Origin: Owenia fusiformis | Lineage: Eukaryota; Annelida; Polychaeta; Sabellida; Oweniidae | Length of the DNA: 64,000 nucleotides | NCBI GenBank assembly: GCA_903813345.2 | Contig: CAIIXF020000004.1 | Coordinates: forward strand, 2,683,525 to 2,747,524 | Direction of reading: 5' to 3' | Shown: one piece after another, positions 51,807 through 62,122 of the stretch | Layout of the letters: every line of letters begins with the position of its first letter | How positions within the stretch are numbered: the stretch's first letter is position 1 | Translations under genes and position numbers: made by a program | The notes under the pieces: model-generated | The model's input: the letters and a program-made list of their open reading frames with translations, nothing else | Told to the model about the DNA's origin: nothing | Databases searched by the model: none

Positions 51807-54420
51807 GGTAAATTGCTTTAATACTTGCTAAACTATCAAATTAATTTATAAACGATAATATGGCTTATTTATTTGTGAAAGTAAATTGCTAAACATTGAA
51901 CTCGTGTCTTATTTATAATTTCAATTTGGGAATTTTGATAGAAATAATTATTGAAATCGCGGTTGAGAGTTGAGAATTTCAGGTGCAGCTAGAAATGTTA
52001 TCAAAATTTCAATTTTTAATGTAAATATTGTTTCTAATGGCCCAGTAGGCCGTGTAAATAATCAGTATAGCACTTAGTGAAGAAATGTTGTATGTGTAAA
52101 CATTCTTGTTCACTTGGTAAACAATAATGTTTACATGTGCCACTTTACGCTACCAATTACAGATTTTCGACAGGCGGGTTCGCTACATTTTTTAATCCCC
52201 AATCAAGATCTTTAAAAAAATTAATCTCATTAAATGTTATAATCTTTTAGGAAATTAAAAATCAATGTCAGAATTTAAGGGGATGTGGTAAACATTTGGG
52301 TAGGCGAACCTGGCAAATCTTTTCAGATAATGTTTCCAAAGTTAGTTATTTGGGTTGGAAAATGGTTTCAGATATTTTTTTTCTTGGTGTATATATAACA
52401 ATATCATGCCTTTTCTCTGCTGTTTTTGAGAAATAAAATCACGGCCCGAAATAAGGGACTTAAATCTTTTTAATGGATTGCGCAAATCGTTTTATTATGT
52501 TAAGTCCTTTTTAATCAAACTTGGCAGGACTGCTAATTTCATGACATATATCCAAAATATTACAAACCTGGTTGGTTTAATTTTTTAATAAAATATTTCT
52601 CGCACCTGGTACACCCTTATAATCTGACTCATCAATATTTTGAATATAAATTACAAAATTACTTTCAGAAAAAACAAAATTTCAACTTCGGGTGATTTTG
52701 ATTACATTAACTTTTTTAAGTAACTTTTAATGCTTTTAGACCGGATGATATCAAAGTGCTCGAAATATGTGACATACTTCAACATATTTGGTCTTAACAT
52801 TTAATAATTAAAATGAGAACTCAAAAATATCGCCAATTAAACAATTCAAGGTTTAGTGTCATGTATAATAAGACGTTCGTTAGTTAATTGTAATTAATAG
52901 TTCCTGACGGGTCATAATTAGAACAAAAATTTCAACCTGTTCATTACAAATGTATATTTTAAACAATATGTAAATCCAATATTCGTTTATGCTTTACGAT
53001 TATAAAAATGTTGCCTTGGTTTTCGGTGTTCAGATATTTGTAATATTAAGCTTAATATTCCAGTCGTTCGCCCTCAGAGTGATGTTTAGTGATATCTAAC
53101 CAGATGCAACCATAGCTTTCCCCCACAGAAGTAAACGGTACCATACGATACACCTTAATTAATTAATTCACTGCTTATTGTACCCTCAAATTAATAGCAA
53201 TATCTCTAGAGGCGATAAATCCAACAGTTCGGCATTTGAGATTACTTCAAATGTACATCATTATCAGTTTGGACGACTTTGGCATTAAACGATTTATTTT
53301 CAAATTATTTCATTCTTTGCAAAAGTTTAAAATTTTTCGTTGCATTTCCAAGTAACGATGCATATAAAGGCAAAAAGGGCATTGCTACTGCACGCGCGAG
53401 GGATGACCGATCACTGTGTACTATAATATGTGTGAACATTGCGTTGGTCAGCTCAGTAGAATATTATCTTATTATCGCCTTGTTGTCTACATTCTGACTA
53501 ATTATGAGTCCTAGACACAAGTTCGTCAAAATGGGATAATTAGAGCCCGGATTTTTAGGAAGAATTTTGCGAGCAACCTTCCTTTTGATGGTCTCAATTT
53601 TGGAAAAAAAGCAAAGCGTTTCGGTAATGATGTAAACAGATGAGATCGTTCTTCAATAATTTTGGGATTATTTAATTGCTATATTCTGATACGCATTGCA
53701 TCTAATTTCCTACAATGGTAAATCTTATGTTGAAATTGCCATGGTTTACAGAGGTGTCATTAGAATGTCGTCCTATTACATTTGAAATAAATGAATGTAA
53801 TGGACAAAGATACTTGAAATTGTAATTTTAATAGGATTGGAAATAGTTGAACAATTCCTCAAAACAACCAGCGATTTTTGTTAAAACAGCAACGAAAAGT
53901 CGCACATTGCCTGCTATTTATAAACGTCCTCCTGCATACCTTTATTTTTTATATATTTTATAAATTAATCGGTTACAAAATTAAAGTCATAATTGTATTC
54001 CTGTTATTCCGTCATATTTAAACTGCAAAATATTTTACATTTGGGATCATCCTATGATAAATTTAGCGGTTATCATCGGTAATCGTGTAAAAGTGGCGAT
54101 GAAATAATTTCACTTAGCACGCAAAGTAAGGTTTTATAGCATCACAACCTCATTTGAGACATGCTCGCTAAGATTAAAGATGATATATACACGATTATCT
54201 AAATTGGCATGCAAATGAAAATAGTACATTTTGAATTAATTCTAATATCAATTGAGGTGACTGGTCTTGAATATAGCCCAAAATATAGACCTAAATGAAT
54301 GGTAATGTTTATAATGGTAATTGTTGTAGTTTAACAATACACAGTGTAAAAATCATTGAATTTGGACTGTCAAATGTACTCGACGATTGAATCAATGCTA
54401 ACGTTTTTTCAAAGAAGATT
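51807..54420. other. AT-rich upstream region of SoxB1, nothing identified
   Basis: Single-copy AT-rich sequence with no gene, RNA or array recognised. It may be an intron if the donor near 51806 is used, otherwise it is upstream intergenic DNA. Confidence 0.4.
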
Positions 54421-54710
54421 CCATTGTCTGGTCCTAATTTATCATTACCCAGGGTCATTTAGCCCCTGTGATTATGAAAACACAGACCGCTTATCGTTCA
54501 AACGAATTCCTGAATAGAATCCTCTATAGAATTATCATGGTTTTATTACCCCTATTGCCTAGAATGTTTGATTTTCATAATGGCTATGCCATTACCAGTC
54601 CCACTGCTTTGAAGTTAGGTTCGCCTCTCGCAGCCGGGACTTTGCCCAGTTCGCATGGGTCATTTACTATGCGCTAATGCAACGCCATCAAGGTGATTTA
54701 CTCGTAGAGA
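54420..54710. promoter_or_regulatory. Candidate SoxB1 upstream enhancer
   Basis: The stretch contains CCATTGTC at about 54421 (SOX-like), GATTTTCATAATGG and the 17-base palindrome TAATGGCTATGCCATTA at 54578-54594, which places two homeodomain-type TAATGG cores in opposite orientation. Composition is more balanced than the flanks. It lies about 1.3 kb upstream of the coding start. Function is inferred from motif content only. Confidence 0.3.
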
Positions 54711-55239
54711 TGTTTAATTTCTATTAATATGAAGTTATGAGAATTCTGAAATTGTATAACATTCGAACTGTTGTTCACCCGTATCGTCTAGGTCAATTAG
54801 TATGTGAAACTCGGGGCAGTTTTGGAGAAATTTAACTTTGATATCACGAAATTTTGACAACTTTAAATATAAGCATTTGGGCTATTAAATCTAAATTGAA
54901 ACACTTTATTTTCCATCCAATCTATATAACTTCTCCAATTTATTCTTACCACTAGACAGAGAACGCTGACTAAAACACAAAAATAACGGTATATTCTTAA
55001 TGAAATTTGTTCATGCCTTCATATGTTCATATGGATAGAAATATCCCGTTAAGCTAATTGCGAACGATAATTGCAATCAAGCGGCATGGAAAAAACTACA
55101 CTATACGAGCACATGTTCAAATAAACTTTGTAAAAACTATCTGAAATATAACAGGGTGATGTGCAGAATGCAATATTTGCCAGAATTATCAAAACAGAAT
55201 TACATTGGGAAAATGTATCAATGAAAGTCAGTAATGTAT

Positions 55240-55345
55240 TTCCGATATTATGCAAATGAGATGTTCTCCGATTGGCTACAACTGTAATTTTATCTGGCCC
55301 TCTATTGTGTAAAGTTCTCCATAGCATTGTTCAGCTACCGGTCTT
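55240..55345. promoter_or_regulatory. Candidate POU/SOX/NF-Y element upstream of SoxB1
   Basis: Within 100 bases lie a perfect octamer ATGCAAAT (55250-55257), an inverted CCAAT box ATTGGC (55271-55276), a SOX-like ATTGTG (55304-55309) and a canonical SOX site CATTGTT (55325-55331). Vertebrate Sox2 is known to be controlled by POU/SOX combinations, so this could be an autoregulatory element. The sites are not in the adjacent composite arrangement, and the function is inferred. Confidence 0.35.
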
Positions 55346-55602
55346 GACAAAGCAAGCACCTCCTTCTCTGTACTTATTCGCACCTCGTCTTTTGTCGAAA
55401 TGTTTTCCAATATTTACATTTGCTTTTATACACACATTCAGGGCCACGGTGATTTTCATGTAAAATACGTGTGCGTAGAATTAAATTATACACCCCCCTA
55501 TGTATATTTATTCTAAGTGGCCCTAATTATGTATTATTAATTTCAGGTGCATTTCTTGACCGAAGCTTGGCGGTAACTGCATGGGTTTCATCGAGCGCTC
55601 TG

Positions 55603-55608
55603 ATTGGC
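55603..55608 (-). promoter_or_regulatory. Inverted CCAAT box
   Basis: ATTGGC in the context CTGATTGGCTG is a good NF-Y type inverted CCAAT box. It lies about 195 bases upstream of the TATA-like sequence and 358 bases upstream of the predicted SoxB1 start codon. Confidence 0.35.
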
Positions 55609-55797
55609 TGTTTGACGCACGGCTTGCTAATGTGAATAAGAAGCGAATACAAAGCCATCGCCCAGAGTATAATCGGCATTGAATAGCCAAGTATTGACGG
55701 CGAACGCACGACATTCAGCTGTAATCATAAAATTTGAACAGTTTATTCATTGACTCAATTCATCGTGTAAAACTCAGGGTAATACCGCATTGACAAC

Positions 55798-55804
55798 TAT
55801 ATAG
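55798..55804 (+). promoter_or_regulatory. TATA-like sequence for SoxB1
   Basis: TATATAG in the context AACTATATAGAGG lies 163 bases before the predicted start codon. It would place transcription start near 55830 and a 5' leader of about 130 bases. A three-codon upstream frame (ATG at 55813, stop ending 55824) would fall just outside such a leader. In an AT-rich genome TATA-like words are common, so this is tentative. Confidence 0.25.
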
Positions 55805-55960
55805 AGGACTGAATGGTTTTGTGAGGAGATTTGGATAGTCATATAGAAGAAAAACAGTGGCAATTTGAAACCTGAAAACAGTGCTCTACTTGAGCACAAA
55901 ATTGGACATTGGGATACTACACATATAATCGTCAAAATTTTCGACCACGGACAACACGCG

Positions 55961-56156
55961 ATGATGGAAGACATGAGAGGCCCACCCCCGGGTGATATGA
56001 GGGATATGAAATCACATCTACCCCCAGGACCCCAGCATATACAAGGAAACCCCCCTCCACAACAGACCCACGTTCCCGTGTCTTCACCCCCACAAATGCA
56101 ACATCCTCCACAAACTACGACCCCCGGGTCTCAACACTCTCCGGGTTCACCATCAG
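55961..56156 (+). CDS. SoxB1: SoxB1 transcription factor, coding exon 1 (residues 1-65 and first base of codon 66)
   Basis: This exon encodes the N-terminal segment before the HMG box. It starts at the first of two adjacent ATGs (55961, 55964), giving MMEDMRGPPPGDMRDMKSHL, comparable to the MMET start common in vertebrate Sox2/3 proteins. The second ATG has the stronger context (A at -3, G at +4). An in-frame open stretch continues upstream to 55865, but only from a TTG codon. The rest is low-complexity, rich in Pro, Gln, Ser, Thr and His (about residues 20-65), probably disordered. Residues 10-23 (PGDMRDMKSHLPPG) resemble the protein's own C-terminal motif. The exon ends at CAG followed by GTATGTAAA, a strong donor, with the intron in phase 1. 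Reading through the donor gives Gly-Met-stop, a 67-residue product. The joining to exon 2 is predicted, not shown by transcript data. Confidence 0.82.
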
Positions 56157-58927
56157 GTATGTAAAAACACTAATAAACATATGTTCCTTATAAATGTAAC
56201 AACGTAGCCAGGGTGAAACTTTGAAACATTCATATCTAAAAGTTTGTCTGAAAAGTTCAGATGATGAAAACTTGAACTGACATGATTATTAATTTTGGGG
56301 TACATTCATTGTACAAACGGCTTTATTTAAAGATCTGAACTATTTTCCAAATTATAGCTTGTATTCCGAGAAGTTTCTTTGGTTTCTTGAAATCGTGGTT
56401 CAACAAGAGTAAACCATATCTTGGCTACCTGTTCATGTATATAGGATAAAACTTTGGTATCCCGGGAAGTTTTGTTTAAAACACAGGTCATATTGGGTAT
56501 AATTGGCTAAAATAACACATGTTTCAACGTTGTTTCTACTCTAACTCACTGTAAATGCTCAAACTTTACGCTTTTGGCTGTTGTACTATCTGTATGTATA
56601 CTTTATATTCGTTCTGCACGTTTTAACACGCTTTTGTATATGATAATACTTTGCTTTTAAAATCAAGTAAAATTTTATTGTTTTGCACCTTCACCGGAGA
56701 TAATCTTGATTGATTGACGAATTCAGAAAGACATTTAATTATTAATTCGTGGAAATTGCACATGTCAAAAACACTAGCACTTTAATAGCTTATAAAATTG
56801 AAATAGTTCGGCATTTTAAGAAGTGCAAAAGTTAAATCAAATTTCAAAAGCGCCGATTTAGTGATATCACGCCGGTAATGCTTTTCTTGGTTTTAACAAA
56901 ACACATGTGTCAACCCCACAACGGTTGATATGGTTGAGTCATGCAAAATATTTCCAACTTGGGGACAATAAGAAGATCACAGAAAAATATGAATATTCAC
57001 TCTATAAAGCCCAGGGAAAAGTTAATACCAATGAACATTACGATGTATTTGTTTTTGTTTTGAAATATACAACATGGAAAAAATTACGGTAATTTACATG
57101 AACTTAAATTCTAATTAGATTATTCTAATACCTGCCCCGTGGGTCACGGAGTTATTTTTATATTAAATGACTAATTTTCCACGAAATGTTGTCCTATAAT
57201 TAAACAACGTAAGCCCGTTATAGTGGTTAGTTTTAATATATCCTTAACTCGAACCTTGGTGCGTTTTGCTTTAATTGACGTTGACTTCAATTTGGTATGC
57301 ATTATTCTTCTCATATGAATTAATCTCGCAATTTTTGTTTATCTGTGGTCGGAATTCTAATATGACATTATCGTTTTAATACAGCAGCATCCCATTTTCT
57401 GTATAATTAAAATCAAAGCGACGGAAAAACAAAGATGTAATGAATAAGCACTACATTCGAAATTGAAACTAGATTATATTTACGGATGTATGGCTAAAAT
57501 CAAAATTTGAATAATATTAATTTTAATTTGAAGAATATTAACGTGGTTTTAAATTTTGGATTATATTTTTGATTTAGTAGAAATTCAACATGTGTCTATA
57601 TGAAAGTAATAACCAAATACTGAGGGTAGAATTTAAATGACCCAGGGGCACGATTGAAAAATTGACCACCTGTGGTCGAGTGCTGTCTGACCATTATAAT
57701 TTCCAACCCTATCTGCCATTCAAGTTAAACCATGCGGAATTATTCCAAATGCTCTAATAACGGGGTTTGATATTAAAAATACCAAAAGTAATTAACCATT
57801 GGAATTAAAATATAATTACGCTTGAGATGGTTTTATTACATGCAAATATTTGTATAATGTGAAGTTATTGCTTAATTAGATAGTATTCGCTTTCTAACGT
57901 AATCAGTTAAATTAACAATTTTTTGTTTCTTAAATTGTAATGCATTTACTTATGTAGCGTTGTTTTCCTTAACATTTTATGTGTTAATTTTAATAATTCA
58001 ATTTTAATATTTGCGACTTTGACTGAAGATTTGAATAATAAATTTGGAAATGTTTTTAAATAATAAAATATTTAATTTTGAATTGGTCAAATAAATTAAT
58101 TTGTGAATTTTCAAATAAAGGCGTATATGCAAGAACAACGTGTGCCAGTTTGTCAATTTAAAAAAATTCTCGTTCAAATTTTTCTATATTCCAATTACGT
58201 GAAATAAAAGAGAAACAAGAATCAACTTTGATATTTCAACATTAACCTCTTTACAATGAATCATTTTTTAATTATTTTTATTTTGGACGTTATTCTTGCA
58301 AGTATAACTTGAAACTTGATTCTTGATTTTTGTGTATGTTTTTTCATGTTATTCTTGAATCAATGTGTGATGCTATACGTTGTTGTACTTCACGGTGAAT
58401 GGGCGCGCATGCGCAATATGTTTTCAGGAATGTCTCTTGCAGGCTTTATGTTGTGATGTAATCGTTAACGTTGTCGTTTCTCCGTTTCCGGCCTGCACTT
58501 TAATCTTGGTGTTCGAGTTTGTCTCTATCCAGCATAGCCTCAAACTGCATGTTGTCTGCACACATATTGATGACGTCACTCAGCCAGAACTGATGACGTC
58601 ACTCACCAAGCATATGTTGACGTTTTCTAAGGTACGGTGACTGTCGGGAGGATGACGTAGTCGCTGCAGTACGAAACGCATGGGGGTTAAGGGTCTGTAA
58701 CGTCATGACGTGCAGGAAACGTCAATCTTAAAAGGGGTCGGCTTTTGCAAGTCCCTGCTCTTCAAGATTGACGTTCTCTTCACGTTGAACGTGCTGCAGG
58801 GGCTATTGTTTATGTCTCTTGATGTTGCCTGCCTGGAAAACGATACAAAAATTCATACACACTTTAATGAAAAATGCATGAACCGATTTGGCTCGATTCT
58901 AAATCTCTGCATTTCGTGTATTTCCAG
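56157..58927 (+). other. SoxB1 phase-1 intron
   Basis: The 2771-base intron starts GTATGTAAA and ends TTTCCAG, with pyrimidine-rich sequence near the end. It is AT-rich except for its last ~550 bases. Splicing joins G with GT to make a Gly codon followed by MSTSNNKN, keeping the frame open into the HMG box. Exon 2 itself starts GTATGT, so the sequence after AG is GTATGT at both boundaries. Vertebrate Sox1, Sox2 and Sox3 coding regions are intronless, which makes this intron notable. Confidence 0.75.
58380..58745 (+). promoter_or_regulatory. Candidate intronic promoter/enhancer with NRF1 and CRE sites
   Basis: CGCGCATGCGCA at 58404-58415 is a full match to the NRF1 palindromic consensus YGCGCAYGCGCR. 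Two full CRE palindromes TGACGTCA lie at 58571-58578 and 58594-58601, 23 bases apart and each followed by CTCA. More TGACG half-sites follow near 58652 and 58702-58710. The patch is CpG-richer than the rest of the intron. It lies 190-520 bases before exon 2, so transcripts starting here could use the ATG at 58930. Confidence 0.4.
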
Positions 58928-59742
58928 GTATGTCAACATCAAACAACAAAAACATTGACAAAGACCGCGTCAAGCGTCCCATGAACGCATTCATGGTCTG
59001 GTCTCGAGGTCAACGCCGGAAGATGGCGCAGGAAAACCCCAAGATGCACAATTCTGAGATATCAAAGAGGTTGGGAGCCGAGTGGAAGCTACTGACTGAA
59101 ACAGAGAAACGTCCCTTTATAGATGAAGCGAAAAGACTCCGTGCAGTACACATGAAAGAACACCCAGATTATAAGTACAGGCCGAGGCGGAAAACGAAAA
59201 CCTTAATGAAAAAGGATAAGTACGCTCTGCCCGGTATGGGCGGACCAGTCCAATCCATGGGGGGACGTGAAATGTACCCATTGAATGGATACATGCCTAA
59301 TGGTTACCCAATGATGCACGATCCAAATTCTTACGCCCAGCAGATGTCTCAGGGTCAATTCCCGCCCTATGGGTACGCGGGGATGCCACCCGCTGCGCAA
59401 ATGTCTGGCCAGATGACGACAGGCTCGTATATGAACGGTAGCAATAGTTACAGTTATACAATGGCTTCACCATATTCAATGCCAGGGGCACCTCCTGGTG
59501 GTCAAATCAAATCAGAAGGTGGTCAGGGTGGCCCACCTCGTGTAGACAGTCGCGGGAGACCGTGTCCCGGGGATCTTAGGGACATGATCAGCATGTATCT
59601 CCCAGGGGATGCTAATGACCCAAATGCTCAACAAAGGGCGTTGCAAATGCAGGGACAATATGCTATGAGCCACCAGGGCTCTCACACTCCACCCGTTAGC
59701 GGAGGCCCGGAGTCATCTACGGTTCCATTGACTCATATGTAG
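58928..59742 (+). CDS. SoxB1: SoxB1 transcription factor, coding exon 2 (HMG box and C terminus)
   Basis: This exon encodes residues 66-336 of the predicted protein. SoxB1 proteins are nuclear HMG-box DNA-binding activators of neural and progenitor fate. The HMG box (about residues 78-156, bases 58963-59199) opens [20 protein letters not shown] and closes [13 protein letters not shown]. It keeps the RPMNAFMVW signature and basic stretches expected of nuclear localisation signals. [12 protein letters not shown] immediately after it indicates subgroup B1. SoxB2 proteins (Sox14/21) have KPKTLLKKD-type sequence instead. Further conserved features are a [17 protein letters not shown] segment (about 181-197) like the Sox2 MNGW...MMQ region, a SUMO-type IKSE with Lys260, the [12 protein letters not shown] motif (281-292) and a VPLTHM end like the vertebrate LPLSHM. 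Predicted total length of 336 residues is close to vertebrate Sox2. The stop codon TAG ends at 59742. An ATG at 58930 could start a shorter 270-residue form. Confidence 0.95.
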
Positions 59743-60870
59743 AAAAACTTGTTATCGTTCGTCACTGGTTCGCATCCACTCTAGCCTGTGGTCTAAACCC
59801 CCTCAACTACCACATGTTATATAAACATAATATAAACTCGTGAATTATCCAAAATTAACCCATTCAATGTACCCATGGTCAAATTGGTGCTCACAATGAT
59901 GTTTATGTTCAAGTACAAACAGTTTTATTAATCGTGAAAAGATCAAAATTCAATTGAAAAACGATATCTCACAAAGCGAAAATTTAAGTATAAAAAGTAC
60001 TTTTGTTAACGGGTTTAGAAACACAAATATCAAACTGAGTTGTATTAAGAATGGCCACTCATGTACATACCTTAAGTTAACGATTTAACTGGATTTTGGC
60101 ACAGCGGTTTGTTTAGTTGAGGTTGGGTGAATTCGTGGACGCGAGCCAGTGGTGACCATGGCCAACACATGGCCCGAATTAAACTCCACAAAATTGCCAT
60201 TACGTTCGTGTATTTTCGTTTCTTTATTGCCAGAGTTTGACATTTGAAATCAGTATTGTAGTGTATATAAGACAATATGTGAATTATAACAGAACTGCGC
60301 ATGCGTAGCACGTAGCGCGCAGAGCACCGTAGAATCATATTAGTTACTAAAGACGCGTAACAACGTTCGCATCAAGCCCCGGATTATTTCTTGCCACTTG
60401 TATATACTGGAACTACAGTTTCATGTGGGGGTCTGTGTTATAAACGTTTATGTGTACGGGGCTAGATGCGTACGATGTCGCGATATTTTATAGAGATTTA
60501 TAACTAAAAGTAAGAGATCTAGAGCCTGGGACAACAACTTACACATTTGTAATTATATTTTGTTCGTTAACGAACATGTTTTTATGTACGCATGTATGTA
60601 TTCAAAATACGATGGAGTTTAATATCATACATGGCTTTTAAATAGGAGAATCAGGATTTTGTCTCGGTTAACAGTAGATCATACTGTGATATTTGATGCA
60701 CGTGCACGTTTGCACGTTACCCCGTTAGCGTTAGTTTACATATGTATACTTCCTATTGTTGATTATTATGTTAATTTACATGTAAATGTAAAAGAGTTCA
60801 AAATGATAATCATCTTAGTAGTATCATTGGACGTTAGGTTTTTACGCTATATCTTATGGTTCCTTTTCAA

Positions 60871-60946
60871 GTAACATTCCGGGAAAACGTTTACGTCTCA
60901 CGTAACATTCCAAGAAAACGTTTACGTTTCACGTAACATTCCAGTA
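60871..60946. repeat. 31-bp tandem repeat downstream of SoxB1
   Basis: GTAACATTCC begins at 60871, about 60902 and about 60933. Between them lie GGGAAAACGTTTACGTCTCAC and AAGAAAACGTTTACGTTTCAC, giving about 2.5 units of 31 bases. The palindromic AACGTT and ACGT cores are kept in each full unit. If the transcript extends this far, the repeat is in the 3' UTR. Confidence 0.75.
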
Positions 60947-61304
60947 TGCTAAACGTTCATTGCGTTGATTCTCATAGGTTGTTTATCTGTGAAACCGTAC
61001 ATTCCTTTATATACGGAGCTGTAAGGAAATCAAATAGTCCCATTATTAGTTGGTTTATATCTTTAGTCGTGTTATTTGTCTGTGGCCTTTATGCCCGATA
61101 TTGTGACGAACAAACCTATTTGTGTTTGCGCTAGAGCTGTACATGTATAAAGTTTTATTTTCACCTAATGTATATTCCTTTTCATTATTTAGAAAGAAAG
61201 ATAGTTTATGACTATTCCTAGTGTATAGGGATACAACATGCGATTATGACATCTGATTGCATTTTCATTGCAAAAAGCGTGAATAAGTAAAAAACATTTT
61301 AGTG

Positions 61305-61388
61305 TGGTGTCTCAGAAGTTATTGTACATTTTATTTCATTCCATGTTGGTGTCTCAAAGTATATTTGTATATTTTATTTCATTCCATC
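61305..61388. repeat. 42-bp tandem duplication downstream of SoxB1
   Basis: TGGTGTCTCA starts at 61305 and 61347. Each copy ends TTTTATTTCATTCCAT. There are two copies with a few differences in the middle. Confidence 0.75.
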
Positions 61389-62122
61389 CACAGGTTCATT
61401 CCACAGTTAGTAGTTTGAAAAATAGTTTAATTGTTGCATGATGTCTGAATCGTGCATCATGTAACTTTCTTGAACAATTGTCCAGAGAATTTTCTAAATC
61501 ATTGAGTCTCAGGTGAGGATAAGTGTAAGTGTAACGTCAAATGTCGTTCATCTTGTACTCTATTTTCCAAACTATAAACCGTGTTGTCATTTTTCAAAGT
61601 ATTAATTGTGGTATGAAACTCCTGTTAAGTATATTTAGCAGAAACTTGCCAATACAAGGGTGGCTGTAATACCCGGGGGGGGACATTTCATTGGCTACAA
61701 GCCCAGTGATACTCTGAAATTGCGAACGTAACTCGCTCCGGGTATTACGTCCTCTCTTGGTCAATACAGTAATTCCGAGATACATACAGTACTAGTACTA
61801 CATATATTATTTTAGCATTTTATACAGAGAGTTCAATATATTGTATCTAATATTGTATGAAGTGTAAAATGAAATGTGTGTTGGGTAGTACCAAAAGATC
61901 CTATTAAATCCCAAAGAATTATGGGAATCGTGGTACCTCCTCTAAATTGTACATAGCGCCTTATGCTTTGATAAAAGAAATACACACTTGCGCAGAATTT
62001 TGATTTTTCAGTTTTGACACAAATAAGTAATAATGATTGGACCACAATAAATGAAGACATGATCTGATCTATAAATATATATTTTGTTGAGTGAAAAAAT
62101 ATGGGTAGTGCTCAGAAATAAA

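Larger units (their letters stand above)
59743..62122 (+). other. Probable SoxB1 3' untranslated/flanking region
   Basis: No coding sequence follows the SoxB1 stop. The 3' end of the transcript cannot be placed. The clearest AATAAA words are at 62046-62051 and 62117-62122, about 2.3 kb after the stop, and nearer variant signals may be used instead. A CpG patch at about 60297-60360 contains TGCGCATGCGTA, one mismatch from an NRF1 site, and could be a separate regulatory element. Two short tandem repeats lie inside (60871-60946 and 61305-61388). Confidence 0.4.

Noticed and set aside
55865-55960. N-terminal extension of SoxB1 by 32 residues
   Set aside because: The extended frame opens with TTG, not ATG, and the first in-frame ATG is 55961, which gives a family-like MME start.
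58380-58640. 86-codon open frame in the SoxB1 intron
   Set aside because: It has no recognisable motif, overlaps the CpG/CRE patch and is better explained as non-coding regulatory sequence.
59203-59491. Minus-strand open frames inside SoxB1 exon 2
   Set aside because: They are antisense shadows of the SoxB1 coding sequence.
58930-59742. Single-exon SoxB1 model starting only at the exon-2 ATG
   Set aside because: It ignores a well-formed upstream exon with a SoxB1-like MMED start, a strong donor and a frame-preserving junction. It is kept only as a possible alternative isoform.
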